Below are positions 38,613 through 47,115 of a stretch of 64,000 nucleotides of DNA, piece by piece. Made by a program: the position numbers and the translations under genes. Every line of letters begins with the position of its first letter. The stretch's first letter is position 1. The DNA lies in NCBI RefSeq assembly GCF_008641065.1, contig NZ_VTRS01000001.1, positions 310,001 through 374,000 on the forward strand, given 5' to 3'. Source of the stretch: Rhabdaerophilum calidifontis. Its GTDB lineage: Bacteria > Pseudomonadota > Alphaproteobacteria > Rhizobiales > Beijerinckiaceae. The notes below the pieces were generated by a model. That model was not told the origin of the DNA. It did not search any database and was given only the letters and a program-made list of their open reading frames with translations.

Positions 38613-39473
38613 CTATGCCTCGCGCTTGCCCTGCTCGATCTCGCGCAGCGCGTCCGCGAGGCGCGTTTTGGCACTGCCCGGCCGCAGCGGCTTCTGCTGG
38701 CTCTCGTGCGGCGCCCAGCCTGACATCCAGATGAATTCGAAGGTCGCGCGCAGCCGCCCGTCGGGATCGGCGTGGCGTTCGGCATAGATTTCGGCCGCGC
38801 GCAGGATGATCGCGCGGGTCAGGCCCGGCTGGCCCGGGCGCCGGAGCGGCGCGGCGCCCGCGCCCATGGCCCGGAGATCGCGGATCAGCGCGAAGGGGGT
38901 GGCGTAGCGGACGATGACCGTCTCGCTGTCGACGACCGGCAGCGCGAAGCCGGCGCGCTGGAGAAGCTGGCCCGCCGCGCGGAGATCGACCATCGGGAAG
39001 ACGCGCAGGCCCGCCGCTCCGCGCAGTTCGCTCTCGGCCGCGACCAGCGCCGCGCGCAATTCCCATAATGTGTCGCCGCCGGGGAAGGCCGCCATCATCA
39101 GCCCGTCCGGCACCAGGGCGCGGCGGAGGCGTGCGAGCAGGCCGGGGAGATCGTTGACCTGGTGGAAAAGCCCACCGGAGAGGATGCGGTCGAAGCGCGC
39201 CGCGGGGAGATCGGCGGGGCCGGGATCGCGGGCGATCGCCGGCGGCAGGATCGTCAGCTCCTCCGGCGCGGCGCCGCTGGCCAGCCCGAAGGCCGCGGCC
39301 GGCGTGCCGAAATCGAGTGTTGCGCCGAAGCGCCGCGTCACGGCCGCGAGGCGTTCGGAGAGATCGGCTGCGAGCCGGTCGAGCAGGAAGCGCTCGGGGC
39401 CGCTCCGCGCGGCGCGTGCCAACGCAGCCTCGGCCTTGACCGGATCGAAGAGTTGCGGGACGAGTTCGGACAT
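38613..39473 (-). CDS. SAM-dependent methyltransferase (BioC/NDUFAF5-like)
   Basis: 286 residues beginning MSELVPQLFDP, as in the methyltransferases that flank comF in alphaproteobacteria (Q-x-LFD start). The central segment ILSGGLFHQVNDLPGLLARLRRALVPDGLMMAAFPGG is the post-motif II/III region of class I methyltransferases. The motif I glycines are weak (LDFGTPAAAFGLA), so SAM binding is not assured by eye. Related proteins hydroxylate or methylate respiratory complex I subunits (NDUFAF5). Start codons of this gene and comF share CATG. Confidence 0.75.
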   Translation of the reverse strand: MSELVPQLFDPVKAEAALARAARSGPERFLLDRLAADLSERLAAVTRRFGATLDFGTPAAAFGLASGAAPEELTILPPAIARDPGPADLPAARFDRILSGGLFHQVNDLPGLLARLRRALVPDGLMMAAFPGGDTLWELRAALVAAESELRGAAGLRVFPMVDLRAAGQLLQRAGFALPVVDSETVIVRYATPFALIRDLRAMGAGAAPLRRPGQPGLTRAIILRAAEIYAERHADPDGRLRATFEFIWMSGWAPHESQQKPLRPGSAKTRLADALREIEQGKREA

Positions 39474-40323
39474 GGATGGGCTTCCCGGGCCGGTCACCGG
39501 CCTTCCTCTTCCGGCTGATAGCACGGATCGCACGCGCCGCGAGGGCTGGCGCGCGCCGCTTGCGCGGCTGTGCGGCTGGCTCGATGCGTTCGGAGCGGCG
39601 GCGACGCGGCTCGTCTATCCGCCGCAATGCATCGCCTGCGAAGCCGCCACGGCGGAATCCTTCTCGCTCTGCGCAACCTGCTGGCGGGCGATGCCGTTCA
39701 TCGCGCCGCCCTTCTGCCAGCGGCTCGGCACACCCTTCGCGATCGATCACGGCCAGAGCCTGAACGGCCAGGACCTGCTCTCGCCCGCCGCGATCGCCGA
39801 TCCGCCGCGCTTCGACCGTGGCCGCGCGGTGGCGCTGCATCGCGAGCCGGCGAAGGGGCTCGTCAGCCGCCTGAAATATGGCGAGCGGCTCGATCTCGCC
39901 CGGCCGATGGCGCGGCTCATGGCCGGGGCGGGGCGCGACCTCCTCGCCGGCGCGGATATGCTCGTGCCGGTGCCGATGCACCGGTTCCGGCTCTGGCAGC
40001 GGCGCTACAACCAGGCGGCCCTGCTCGCAGGCGCCTTGGCCGCCGAGAGCGGCATTCCCGCGGCCTATGATGTGCTGCTGCGCATCCGCGCGACGCGGCC
40101 GCAGGTCGGGCTCAACCGCGCCGATCGCCGCCAGAACCTGCGCGGCGCCTTCGCCATCCGCCCCGGCGGCGCGGCCGAGATCGCCGGCCGCCACGTGGTT
40201 GTGATCGACGATGTGCGCACGACCGCTTCAACCGCCAATGCCTGCGCCCATATCCTGCGCAAGGCGGGCGCCGCCCGCATCGACATCCTGACATTCACCC
40301 TCGTCGCCGAGGGCGAGGAATGA
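39472..40323 (+). CDS. comF: ComF-family phosphoribosyltransferase-like protein
   Basis: 283 residues. An N-terminal zinc-ribbon-like cysteine set (YPPQCIACEAATAESFSLCATCWRAM) is followed by a phosphoribosyltransferase fold with the PRPP-binding segment VVVIDDVRTTASTANACAHIL and the family block RYNQAALLA. ComF proteins act in DNA uptake in some bacteria; here the function is only inferred. The ATG lies on the same four bases as the divergent methyltransferase start. It runs directly into grxC (ATGA overlap). Confidence 0.88.
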   Translation: MDGLPGPVTGLPLPADSTDRTRREGWRAPLARLCGWLDAFGAAATRLVYPPQCIACEAATAESFSLCATCWRAMPFIAPPFCQRLGTPFAIDHGQSLNGQDLLSPAAIADPPRFDRGRAVALHREPAKGLVSRLKYGERLDLARPMARLMAGAGRDLLAGADMLVPVPMHRFRLWQRRYNQAALLAGALAAESGIPAAYDVLLRIRATRPQVGLNRADRRQNLRGAFAIRPGGAAEIAGRHVVVIDDVRTTASTANACAHILRKAGAARIDILTFTLVAEGEE

Positions 40324-40589
40324 GCCCGCGCATGCCCGAGATCATCGTCTATTCGAAATCCTACTGCCCCTATTGCCAGGCCGCGAAGGCCTTGCTGACC
40401 CGCAAGGGCGCCCGCTTCACCGAGATCGACGTGACGAGCGATCCGGAAGGCCAGCGCGCGATGGCGCAACGCGCCCAAGGCCGCTCGACCGTGCCGCAGA
40501 TCTTCATCGATGGGCGGCATATCGGCGGCTGCGACGATCTTCATGCCCTCGACGCCGCCGGCGGGCTCGATCCGCTTCTGGCGGGCTGA
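40320..40589 (+). CDS. grxC: glutaredoxin 3
   Basis: 89 residues with the dithiol active site CPYC (YSKSYCPYCQAAKALL) and the glutathione-binding STVPQIFIDGRHIGGCDDL. It reduces disulfides and glutathione adducts. The ATG overlaps the comF stop by four bases, so it is translationally coupled. A start at MPEII four codons on is also possible. Confidence 0.95.
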   Translation: MSPRMPEIIVYSKSYCPYCQAAKALLTRKGARFTEIDVTSDPEGQRAMAQRAQGRSTVPQIFIDGRHIGGCDDLHALDAAGGLDPLLAG

Positions 40590-40698
40590 GTCCGCGCCGC
40601 ACGAGTCGCGTGTGCCGCCGCACGGGCGTATACTTCCGGATGCGCAAAGATGCGATCGGGGCCGACAGAGCCCCACTTTGCGACAGATGGAGGAGACC

Positions 40699-41094
40699 AT
40701 GCGCAGAACCGCATTGATTCTCGCGTTCCTGGCGTCTTTGGTGAGTGTCCCCGTCCATGCGAGCGGCGGAGATGGCGGCGGCGGGCCCGGTGTCATGGCC
40801 GGCGGCGCGCCGGCAGGCGGGGCGCCGGCGGGTGCCGCACCCGGCCGCGGCCAGCCGAGCGGGACCACGACCCTGCCCGGCGGCACGACCGTGACCCTTG
40901 CCGGGCCGGCCGGAAACCGGGATGTCACCGTCAATACCGCCGACGGAAAGGTGTTTCAGGGCAAGCATATCCGCACCTCGCACAATTCCCGCACCGGCAT
41001 CACCTCGGTGTGGATCCGCAATGCCGACGGCACGCGCACCGGCGTGCACACCGACCGCCAGGGCAACCAATCGGTGAGCCATCACAAGAATTGA
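40699..41094 (+). CDS. secreted glycine-rich protein, unknown
   Basis: 131 residues. A clear signal peptide (RRTALILAFLASLVSVPVHAS) is followed by a Gly/Ala/Pro stretch with repeated GGAPAG units, then a Thr/Gly/Asn-rich part with a regular beta-strand rhythm (VTVNTADGKVFQGKHIRTSH, TSVWIRNADGTRTGVHTD) and the end SVSHHKN. GGAGGAG (40689-40695) precedes the ATG, so it is well translated. No family recognised. It sits between grxC and the nitrilase and looks inserted into an otherwise conserved row. Confidence 0.7.
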   Translation: MRRTALILAFLASLVSVPVHASGGDGGGGPGVMAGGAPAGGAPAGAAPGRGQPSGTTTLPGGTTVTLAGPAGNRDVTVNTADGKVFQGKHIRTSHNSRTGITSVWIRNADGTRTGVHTDRQGNQSVSHHKN

Positions 41095-41159
41095 GATTGG
41101 CGGGCCACGGCACTATCTTCGGCGGGGCCTCCCAGGACAGGGGCTTTCCGGAGATCGCC

Positions 41160-42041
41160 ATGACCCGTTTCACCGCCGCCTGCCTGCAGATGCGCTCGAC
41201 CCGCTCGGTCGAGGAGAACATCACAGCACTTCTGGCCATGGCGGAGGCGGCGGTCGCGCAGGGCGCGCGCTTCCTCCAATCGCCGGAAATGTCGAACATC
41301 GTCGAGCGGAGCCGTGCCGGGCTCTTCGCCGCGATCCGGCCGGAGGGCGAGGACCCCATGCTCGCGGCCATGCGCGATTTCGCACGGCGCCACAAAGTGC
41401 ATGTCCATCTCGGCTCGCTCGCGGTGCGGGAGGGGGAGAAGATCGCCAATCGCGGCTTCCTTCTCGGGCCGGATGGCGGCATCGTCGCACGCTACGACAA
41501 GCTGCACCTGTTCGATGTCGATCTCCCCAATGGCGAGAGCTGGCGCGAAAGCGCCACCTATACCGCCGGCCGCTGCGCGGTGGTGGCGCCGCTCGCGGCG
41601 ATCACGCCGGCGGAGCAGGGGGAGCGTAATCCCGTGCTCGGCATGGGGATCTGCTACGATCTCCGCTTCCCCTCTCTCTTCCGCGCGCTGGCGGAAGCTG
41701 GCGCCGATATCCTCACCGCCCCGGCCTGTTTCACCCGCCAGACGGGGGAGGCGCATTGGGTCGTCCTCCAGCGCGCGCGGGCGATCGAGACCGGTTCGTT
41801 CATGATCTCCGCCGCGCAGGGCGGCCTGCACGAGGATGGCCGCGAAACCTTCGGCCATTCGATTCTCGTCGATCCCTGGGGGCGGGTGCTGGCCGAGGCC
41901 GACGACCAGCCGGGGCCTCTCCTCGCCACGATCGACCTCGCTCTCGTTGCCGATGCGCGCATCCGCATCCCCACGATGCGGCACGCGCGCGCGATCGAGG
42001 TGGCGCGGCAGGGATTCGCGGAGGCGCGCGCCGCGGAATGA
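41160..42041 (+). CDS. nitrilase-family carbon-nitrogen hydrolase (Nit1-like)
   Basis: 293 residues with the Glu-Lys-Cys triad: glutamate in FLQSPEMSN, lysine in YDKLHLFDVDLPN, cysteine in GMGICYDLRFP. The overall match, and position next to glutaredoxin, fit the Nit1 branch, which hydrolyses deaminated glutathione to alpha-ketoglutarate and Cys-Gly. The ATG at 41160 is the first in a frame with family similarity. Its stop overlaps the DUF1178 start (ATGA). Confidence 0.88.
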   Translation: MTRFTAACLQMRSTRSVEENITALLAMAEAAVAQGARFLQSPEMSNIVERSRAGLFAAIRPEGEDPMLAAMRDFARRHKVHVHLGSLAVREGEKIANRGFLLGPDGGIVARYDKLHLFDVDLPNGESWRESATYTAGRCAVVAPLAAITPAEQGERNPVLGMGICYDLRFPSLFRALAEAGADILTAPACFTRQTGEAHWVVLQRARAIETGSFMISAAQGGLHEDGRETFGHSILVDPWGRVLAEADDQPGPLLATIDLALVADARIRIPTMRHARAIEVARQGFAEARAAE

Positions 42042-42466
42042 TCCGTTATGCGCTCCACTGCGCGGCGGGCCACGAGTTCGAGAGCTGGTTCCGCGATAGC
42101 GCCGCTTATGACGCACAGGTGCGGCGCGGGCTTGTCGCCTGCCCGGAATGCGGCACGACGCGGATCGCCAAGCGCATCATGGCGCCGGCCGTGGCGACGC
42201 GCGAGGAGCGCGCCGCAGCACCGGTCGCCATGATGGGCGAGCGGGAGCGGCAGATCCGGGCGATGATCGCGGCGCTCCACCGCCATGTGCGCGAGAATGC
42301 CGAGCATGTGGGCGAAGCCTTCGCCGAGGAGGCGCGCCGGATCCATGCCGGCGAGGCCGAGGAACGGGCGATCCACGGCGTGGCGACGCTGCGCGAGGCG
42401 ATGGAGCTGCGCGAGGAGGGAATCGCGGTGCTGCCGCTGCCGCCCCTGCCGGACGATGCGAATTGA
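42038..42466 (+). CDS. DUF1178 family zinc-finger-like protein
   Basis: 142 residues. It begins MIRYALHCAAGHEFESWFRDSAAYDAQVRRGLVACPECG: two cysteine pairs (C-x3-H and CPEC) suggest a small zinc ribbon. The middle is helical (RQIRAMIAALHRHVRENAEHVGEAFAEEARRIHAGEAEERAIHG). Function unknown. It is translationally coupled to the nitrilase, a conserved pairing in alphaproteobacteria. Convergent with ubiG, 14 bp apart. Confidence 0.85.
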   Translation: MIRYALHCAAGHEFESWFRDSAAYDAQVRRGLVACPECGTTRIAKRIMAPAVATREERAAAPVAMMGERERQIRAMIAALHRHVRENAEHVGEAFAEEARRIHAGEAEERAIHGVATLREAMELREEGIAVLPLPPLPDDAN

Positions 42467-42480
42467 GGTTCAGGCCGGGC

Positions 42481-43260
42481 TCATGCGGCCGGCTTTGTGG
42501 CGCTTGCGAGATAATTGACGTCGCAATCCGCCGCGAGGCGCCATTCCCCCGCCAGCGGGCTGAAGACCATGCCGCGTCGCTCGCGCGGCGCGAGGCCGGC
42601 GGCGCGGAAGGCATCGTCGAGTTCGTCGGGTGTCACGAACCGTTCCCAGTCATGCGTGCCGCGCGGCAGCCAGCCGAGCACGTATTCCGCGCCGATGATC
42701 GCCAGCGCATAGGCCTTGAGCGTGCGGTTGAGCGTCGAGGCGACGAGCATGCCGCCGGGCCTGAGGCGCAGTGCGGCCTCGCGGATCAGCGCCGGCCAAT
42801 CGGGCACGTGCTCGACGATTTCCAGCATGGTGATGGCGTCGAAGGCCGGTTCCGCGGGCAGGTCCTGGACGGCGCGCGCTTCGTAGCGGATCGAGAGCCC
42901 GCCGGCCTCGGCATGCTGGCGCGCGGCGGCGATGCTCGCGGGCGCGAGATCGAGCCCCGTCACGGCGAAGCCCATCCGCGCCAGCGGCTCGGCGACGAGG
43001 CCGGCGCCGCAGCCGAGATCGAGCGCATCGAGCCCCGCGAACGGCGCCAGCGCGCGGGAATCGCGCCCGAAATGGCCGGCGAACGCCGCATGCAGGAAGG
43101 CTATGCGCGTCGGGTTGAGCCGGTGGAGCGGCTTCATCGGCCCTTCGGGATTCCACCATTCGGCGGCAAGACGATCGAAGCGCGCGATCTCTCCGGCATC
43201 GGACAGGCGCGCCAGGCCGGAGGCGGCGGGGTTGGGGGATGTGGCCTTCGTGTGGTCCAT
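42481..43260 (-). CDS. ubiG: ubiquinone biosynthesis O-methyltransferase
   Basis: 259 residues. Motif I is LDALDLGCGAGLVAEPLARMG and the acidic strand VTGLDLAPASIAAARQHA. The UbiG-specific blocks EWWNPEGPMKPLHRLNPTRIAF, EIVEHVPDW and STLNRTLKAYALAIIGAEYVLGWLPRGTHDWERFVTPDEL are present (ends diagnostic). It makes both O-methylations of ubiquinone. The ATG at 43260 begins MDHTKA. Upstream on this strand lies a tandem GGAGGC repeat. Confidence 0.96.
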   Translation of the reverse strand: MDHTKATSPNPAASGLARLSDAGEIARFDRLAAEWWNPEGPMKPLHRLNPTRIAFLHAAFAGHFGRDSRALAPFAGLDALDLGCGAGLVAEPLARMGFAVTGLDLAPASIAAARQHAEAGGLSIRYEARAVQDLPAEPAFDAITMLEIVEHVPDWPALIREAALRLRPGGMLVASTLNRTLKAYALAIIGAEYVLGWLPRGTHDWERFVTPDELDDAFRAAGLAPRERRGMVFSPLAGEWRLAADCDVNYLASATKPAA

Positions 43261-43270
43261 GCCTTTGCCT

Positions 43271-43293
43271 TCCGCCTCCGCCTCCGCCTCCCG
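43271..43293 (-). repeat. tandem CCTCCG repeat before ubiG
   Basis: The plus strand reads (CCTCCG)n-like over 43271-43293; on the ubiG strand this is GGAGGC repeated three to four times, i.e. several Shine-Dalgarno-like cores 10-30 bases before the ATG. The unit number could vary between strains. Confidence 0.6.
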
Positions 43294-43430
43294 CCTGCCC
43301 GGCTTCGGGCGGGCGCGCCGTGGGGCATGCATTGACCGCACCCCGCGAAGCCTTCTATACGCCCGCGGACCCGAATTTCCATCCCTGCGGCGTTCCGCCC
43401 GGGGCTTCCGATCGCCGCACGCAGGTTCCG

Positions 43431-44687
43431 ATGTCGTCGAACGCCTCCCGCCCCCGCCTTGTGATGAAGTTCGGCGGCACCTCCGTCGCCAATGTCGAGC
43501 GGATCAAGAATGTCGCCCAGCATGTGAAGCGCGAGATCGAGGCGGGGTATGATGTCGCCGTCGTCGTCTCGGCGATGTCGGGGAAGACGAACGAACTGGT
43601 CGGCTGGGTCAAGGAGGCGGCCGAGCTGCATGACATGCGCGAATACGACGCGGTCGTGGCGTCCGGCGAGCAGGTCACGACCGGCCTGCTGGCGATCTGC
43701 CTTCAGGCGCTCGGCCTGCGGGCCCGCTCCTGGCAGGGCTGGCAGGTGCCGGTGATGACGAACGAAGCCCATGGCTCGGCGCGGATCGCGGCGATCGATG
43801 GCACCGCCATCCTCGAAGGCTTCGCGCGGGAGCGCGAGATCGCGGTGGTGGCCGGGTTCCAGGGCATCCACCAGGCGAGCGGGCGGCTGACCACGCTCGG
43901 GCGCGGGGGCTCGGATACGTCGGCGGTGGCGCTGGCGGCCGCGCTCCAGGCCGAACGCTGCGACATCTACACCGATGTCGACGGGGTCTATACCACCGAT
44001 CCGCGCATCGTCACCCGGGCGCAGCGTCTCGACAAGGTGGCCTTCGAGGAGATGCTCGAAATGGCCTCGCTCGGCGCCAAGGTGCTCCAGGTCCGTTCGG
44101 TCGAGCTTGCGATGGTGCATAATGTCCGCACCTTCGTGCGCTCGTCCTTCGACAATCCCGCCCAGCCCATGCCCGGTACGCTGATCTGCGCCGAGGAGGA
44201 AATCGTGGAAACCCAGGTCGTCACCGGAATCGCCTATTCGAAGGACGAGGCGCAGATCACCCTCCGCCAGGTCGCGGACAAGCCCGGCGTCGCCGCGGCC
44301 GTGTTCGCGCCGCTCGCCGCGGCGAATATCGTCGTGGACATGATCGTCCAGAACATCTCCGCCGATGGCGCGACGACCGACATCACCTTCACCGTGCCCT
44401 CCGCCGATTATGCGCGGGCGATGGACGTGATCGAGAAGCGCCGGGACGAGATCGGCTATCACCTGCTTCAGGGCGCGCAGGACGTGGCGAAAATCTCGGC
44501 GATCGGCATCGGCATGCGCAGCCATGCCGGCGTCGCGGCCAAGGCGTTCCGGGCGCTGGCGGATCGCGGCATCAATATCCGCGCGATCACGACCAGCGAG
44601 ATCAAGTTCTCGGTGCTGATCGACGAAGCCTATACCGAACTCGCGGTCCGGACGCTGCATTCGCTCTACGGGCTTGATGCGGCCTGA
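43431..44687 (+). CDS. lysC: aspartate kinase
   Basis: 418 residues. Kinase start VMKFGGTSVANVERIKNVA, then VVSAMSGKTNELV, GRGGSDTSAVALAAAL and YTDVDGVYTTDPR. The C-terminal half holds two ACT domains for feedback binding (VTGIAYSKDEAQITLRQVADKPGVAAAVF; KISAIGIGMRSHAGVAAKAFRAL, ends diagnostic). It catalyses the first step to lysine, threonine and methionine. The ATG at 43431 gives the family N-terminus; the longer frame to 43239 is antisense to ubiG. Confidence 0.96.
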   Translation: MSSNASRPRLVMKFGGTSVANVERIKNVAQHVKREIEAGYDVAVVVSAMSGKTNELVGWVKEAAELHDMREYDAVVASGEQVTTGLLAICLQALGLRARSWQGWQVPVMTNEAHGSARIAAIDGTAILEGFAREREIAVVAGFQGIHQASGRLTTLGRGGSDTSAVALAAALQAERCDIYTDVDGVYTTDPRIVTRAQRLDKVAFEEMLEMASLGAKVLQVRSVELAMVHNVRTFVRSSFDNPAQPMPGTLICAEEEIVETQVVTGIAYSKDEAQITLRQVADKPGVAAAVFAPLAAANIVVDMIVQNISADGATTDITFTVPSADYARAMDVIEKRRDEIGYHLLQGAQDVAKISAIGIGMRSHAGVAAKAFRALADRGINIRAITTSEIKFSVLIDEAYTELAVRTLHSLYGLDAA

Positions 44688-44729
44688 ACGGTCGCGAACG
44701 GCGAGGAAAAATATCCGCCGAGCCGGCGC

Positions 44730-44756
44730 ATGACTTGCATGCGCGCCATGCGTCAT
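44730..44756. other. imperfect inverted repeat after lysC
   Basis: ATGAC-tt-GCATG-cgcgc-CATGC-GTCAT: nested arms form a 10-bp stem interrupted by a 2-base bulge. No T-run follows. It could be a 3'-end structure of lysC or a protein-binding site before ptsP. Confidence 0.45.
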
Positions 44757-44784
44757 TGTAGCTCAGGAACAGGGCAGCCGGTCG

Positions 44785-44803
44785 CGGCCGCGCGACGCGG
44801 CCG
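44785..44803 (+). other. 8-bp GC hairpin in ptsP leader
   Basis: CGGCCGCG (44785-44792) pairs perfectly with CGCGGCCG (44796-44803) around CGA. It ends 21 bases before the ptsP ATG and just before the AAGGA ribosome-binding site (44811-44815), so it could affect translation. Confidence 0.5.
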
Positions 44804-44824
44804 GCCGGGAAAGGACCATCAGGA

Positions 44825-47095
44825 ATGCGAGGCGGACTCGTCGGCCCCCGCGTGCTGCTGAGACGCTTGCGCGAAGTGATGAGCGAGCATGCGAGCGCGC
44901 AGGCGCGGCTCGACAAGATCGTCGTCCTGATTGCGTCGAACATGGTCGCAGAGGTCTGCTCGGTCTATGTCGCGCGGGCCGACAATACGCTCGAACTCTA
45001 TGCGACCGAGGGGCTGAAGCGCGAGGCGGTGCATCTGACCACGATGCGCATGGACGAGGGCCTTGTCGGGCTGATCGCGCGCGAGGCGCAACCACTCTCG
45101 CTCTCCGATGCCCAGAGCCACCCAGCCTTCTCCTACAAGCCCGAGACGGGCGAGGAGATCTACGCCTCCTTCCTCGGCGTGCCGATCCTGCGCGGCGGCA
45201 ACGCGATCGGCGTGCTCGTGGTGCAGAACCGCGCTGCCAGGACCTATTCCGAGGAGGAGGTCGAGGCGCTCCAGACCACCGCCATGGTGCTGGCCGAGAT
45301 GATCGCCGGCGGCGAGCTGGAGGCGCTGGCGCGGCCCGGCTCCGGCGGCACGGCCATGCGCCGGGTGCTGACGCTTTCGGGACAGGGCATCGCCGACGGT
45401 GTCGGGCTCGGCCATGTGGTGCTGCATGAGCCGCGCGTCGAGATCAAGAACCTCGTCGCCGATGATCCCGAGCGCGAATTGCAGCGCCTCGCGGCCGGGC
45501 TCGAGCAGCTCCGTGCCTCGATCGACGATCTCATGGATTCCGGGGCGCTGATCCCGGCGGGCGAGACGCGCGACGTGCTCGAAACCTTCCGGATGTTCGC
45601 GCGCGACCGCGGCTGGGTGCATCGGCTCCAGGAGGCGATCCATACCGGGCTGACGGCCGAGGCGGCGGTCGAGCGCGTGCAATCCGATATCCGCGCGCGG
45701 CTGCTGCGGCAGACCGACCCCTATCTGCGCGAGCGGCTGCACGATCTCGACGATCTCGCCAACCGCCTGCTGCATCAGCTCACCGGCACCGCCTTCACGC
45801 TGGCGGCCGACAAGCTGCCCGAAAACGCGATCCTCGTCGCCCGCACCATGGGGCCGGCGGCGCTGCTGGAATACCAGCGCCTGAAGCTGCGTGGTCTCGT
45901 GCTGGAGGAGGGCGGCGCGACCAGCCATGTCGCCATCGTCGCGCGCGCGCTCGGCATTCCCACGGTCGGCAAGGTCGAGGGGGTGATCGGCCTCGTCGAG
46001 CCCGGAGATGCGATCATCATCGATGGTGGCACCGGCGAGGTGCATGTCCGGCCGCCGGTCGATCTGCAATCGGCCTATGCCGAGAAGGCGCGGCTGCGCG
46101 CTCGTCGGCAGGAGCAATACCGCGCGCTGCGCGACCGGCCGGCACTGTCGAAGGACGGGGTCCCGGTCGAGATCCAGATGAATGCCGGCCTGCTCGTCGA
46201 CCTGCCCAATCTCGACGAGACCGGCGCCACCGGGGTCGGGCTGTTCCGCACCGAGATCCTGTTCATGGTCGCGCCCTCGCTGCCGCGCGCCCAGGCGCAG
46301 GAGGCCCTTTACCGGACGATCATCGACATTGCCGGCCGCCGCCCGGTCACCTTCCGCACGCTCGATATCGGCGGCGACAAGGTGCTGCCCTATCTGCGCA
46401 AGATCGACGAGGAGAACCCCGCGCTCGGCTGGCGCGCGGTGCGGATCGGGCTCGACCGGCCGGCCTTGCTGCGCACGCAGTTCCGCGCGCTGCTCGGTGC
46501 CGCGCGCGAGCGCGAATTGCGGGTGATGCTGCCGATGGTGGCGACCTTCGAGGAATTCGAGGCGGCGCGGGCGATGTTCCTGCGCGAGCGCGAGCGTCTG
46601 CGCCGGCTAGGGCAGAGCGGGCCGAAGCAGGTGCATCTCGGGGTGATGCTCGAGGTTCCCTCGCTGCTCTTCGATCTCGAACGGGTGTTCGATCAGGTGG
46701 ATTTCGTGTCGATCGGCACCAATGACCTGCTGCAGTTCATGTTCGCGGTGGATCGCGAGAATCCGCGGGTGGCGACGCGGTTCGATCCGCTCCATCCCTC
46801 CTTCCTCAAGGCGCTGGCGCGCGTGCCGGCGATCGCGACCGAGAAGGGCAAGCCGGTTTCGATCTGCGGCGAGATGGCGGGCAAGCCGATCGAGGCGCTG
46901 GCGCTGCTGGGCCTCGGCTTCCGCGCCTTCTCGATTTCGCCCTCCAATATCGGCCCGATCAAGGCCCTGGTGCGGGCTGTCGATATCGGCGCGCTGGAGG
47001 CTCTCGTCTGGTCGCGTCTCGAGCGGGGCAGCGATCCGGCGCGCCTCCGGGCGGATCTCGCGGAATTCGCCGCCGCGCACGACCTTGCCTTCTAG
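44825..47095 (+). CDS. ptsP: phosphoenolpyruvate-protein phosphotransferase EI-Ntr
   Basis: 756 residues. An N-terminal GAF domain (about 20-165) is followed by the EI N-domain with the phosphorylated His368 in [20 protein letters not shown]. The PEP-binding barrel contains [21 protein letters not shown] and the end block [26 protein letters not shown]. It is enzyme I of the nitrogen PTS, passing phosphate from PEP to NPr, and its GAF domain senses glutamine in relatives. NPr and EIIA-Ntr are not in the window. lysC-ptsP-prfA order is conserved in alphaproteobacteria. Confidence 0.97.
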   Translation: MRGGLVGPRVLLRRLREVMSEHASAQARLDKIVVLIASNMVAEVCSVYVARADNTLELYATEGLKREAVHLTTMRMDEGLVGLIAREAQPLSLSDAQSHPAFSYKPETGEEIYASFLGVPILRGGNAIGVLVVQNRAARTYSEEEVEALQTTAMVLAEMIAGGELEALARPGSGGTAMRRVLTLSGQGIADGVGLGHVVLHEPRVEIKNLVADDPERELQRLAAGLEQLRASIDDLMDSGALIPAGETRDVLETFRMFARDRGWVHRLQEAIHTGLTAEAAVERVQSDIRARLLRQTDPYLRERLHDLDDLANRLLHQLTGTAFTLAADKLPENAILVARTMGPAALLEYQRLKLRGLVLEEGGATSHVAIVARALGIPTVGKVEGVIGLVEPGDAIIIDGGTGEVHVRPPVDLQSAYAEKARLRARRQEQYRALRDRPALSKDGVPVEIQMNAGLLVDLPNLDETGATGVGLFRTEILFMVAPSLPRAQAQEALYRTIIDIAGRRPVTFRTLDIGGDKVLPYLRKIDEENPALGWRAVRIGLDRPALLRTQFRALLGAARERELRVMLPMVATFEEFEAARAMFLRERERLRRLGQSGPKQVHLGVMLEVPSLLFDLERVFDQVDFVSIGTNDLLQFMFAVDRENPRVATRFDPLHPSFLKALARVPAIATEKGKPVSICGEMAGKPIEALALLGLGFRAFSISPSNIGPIKALVRAVDIGALEALVWSRLERGSDPARLRADLAEFAAAHDLAF

Positions 47096-47115
47096 CGCGC
47101 CCGCGAAGCCAGCCG

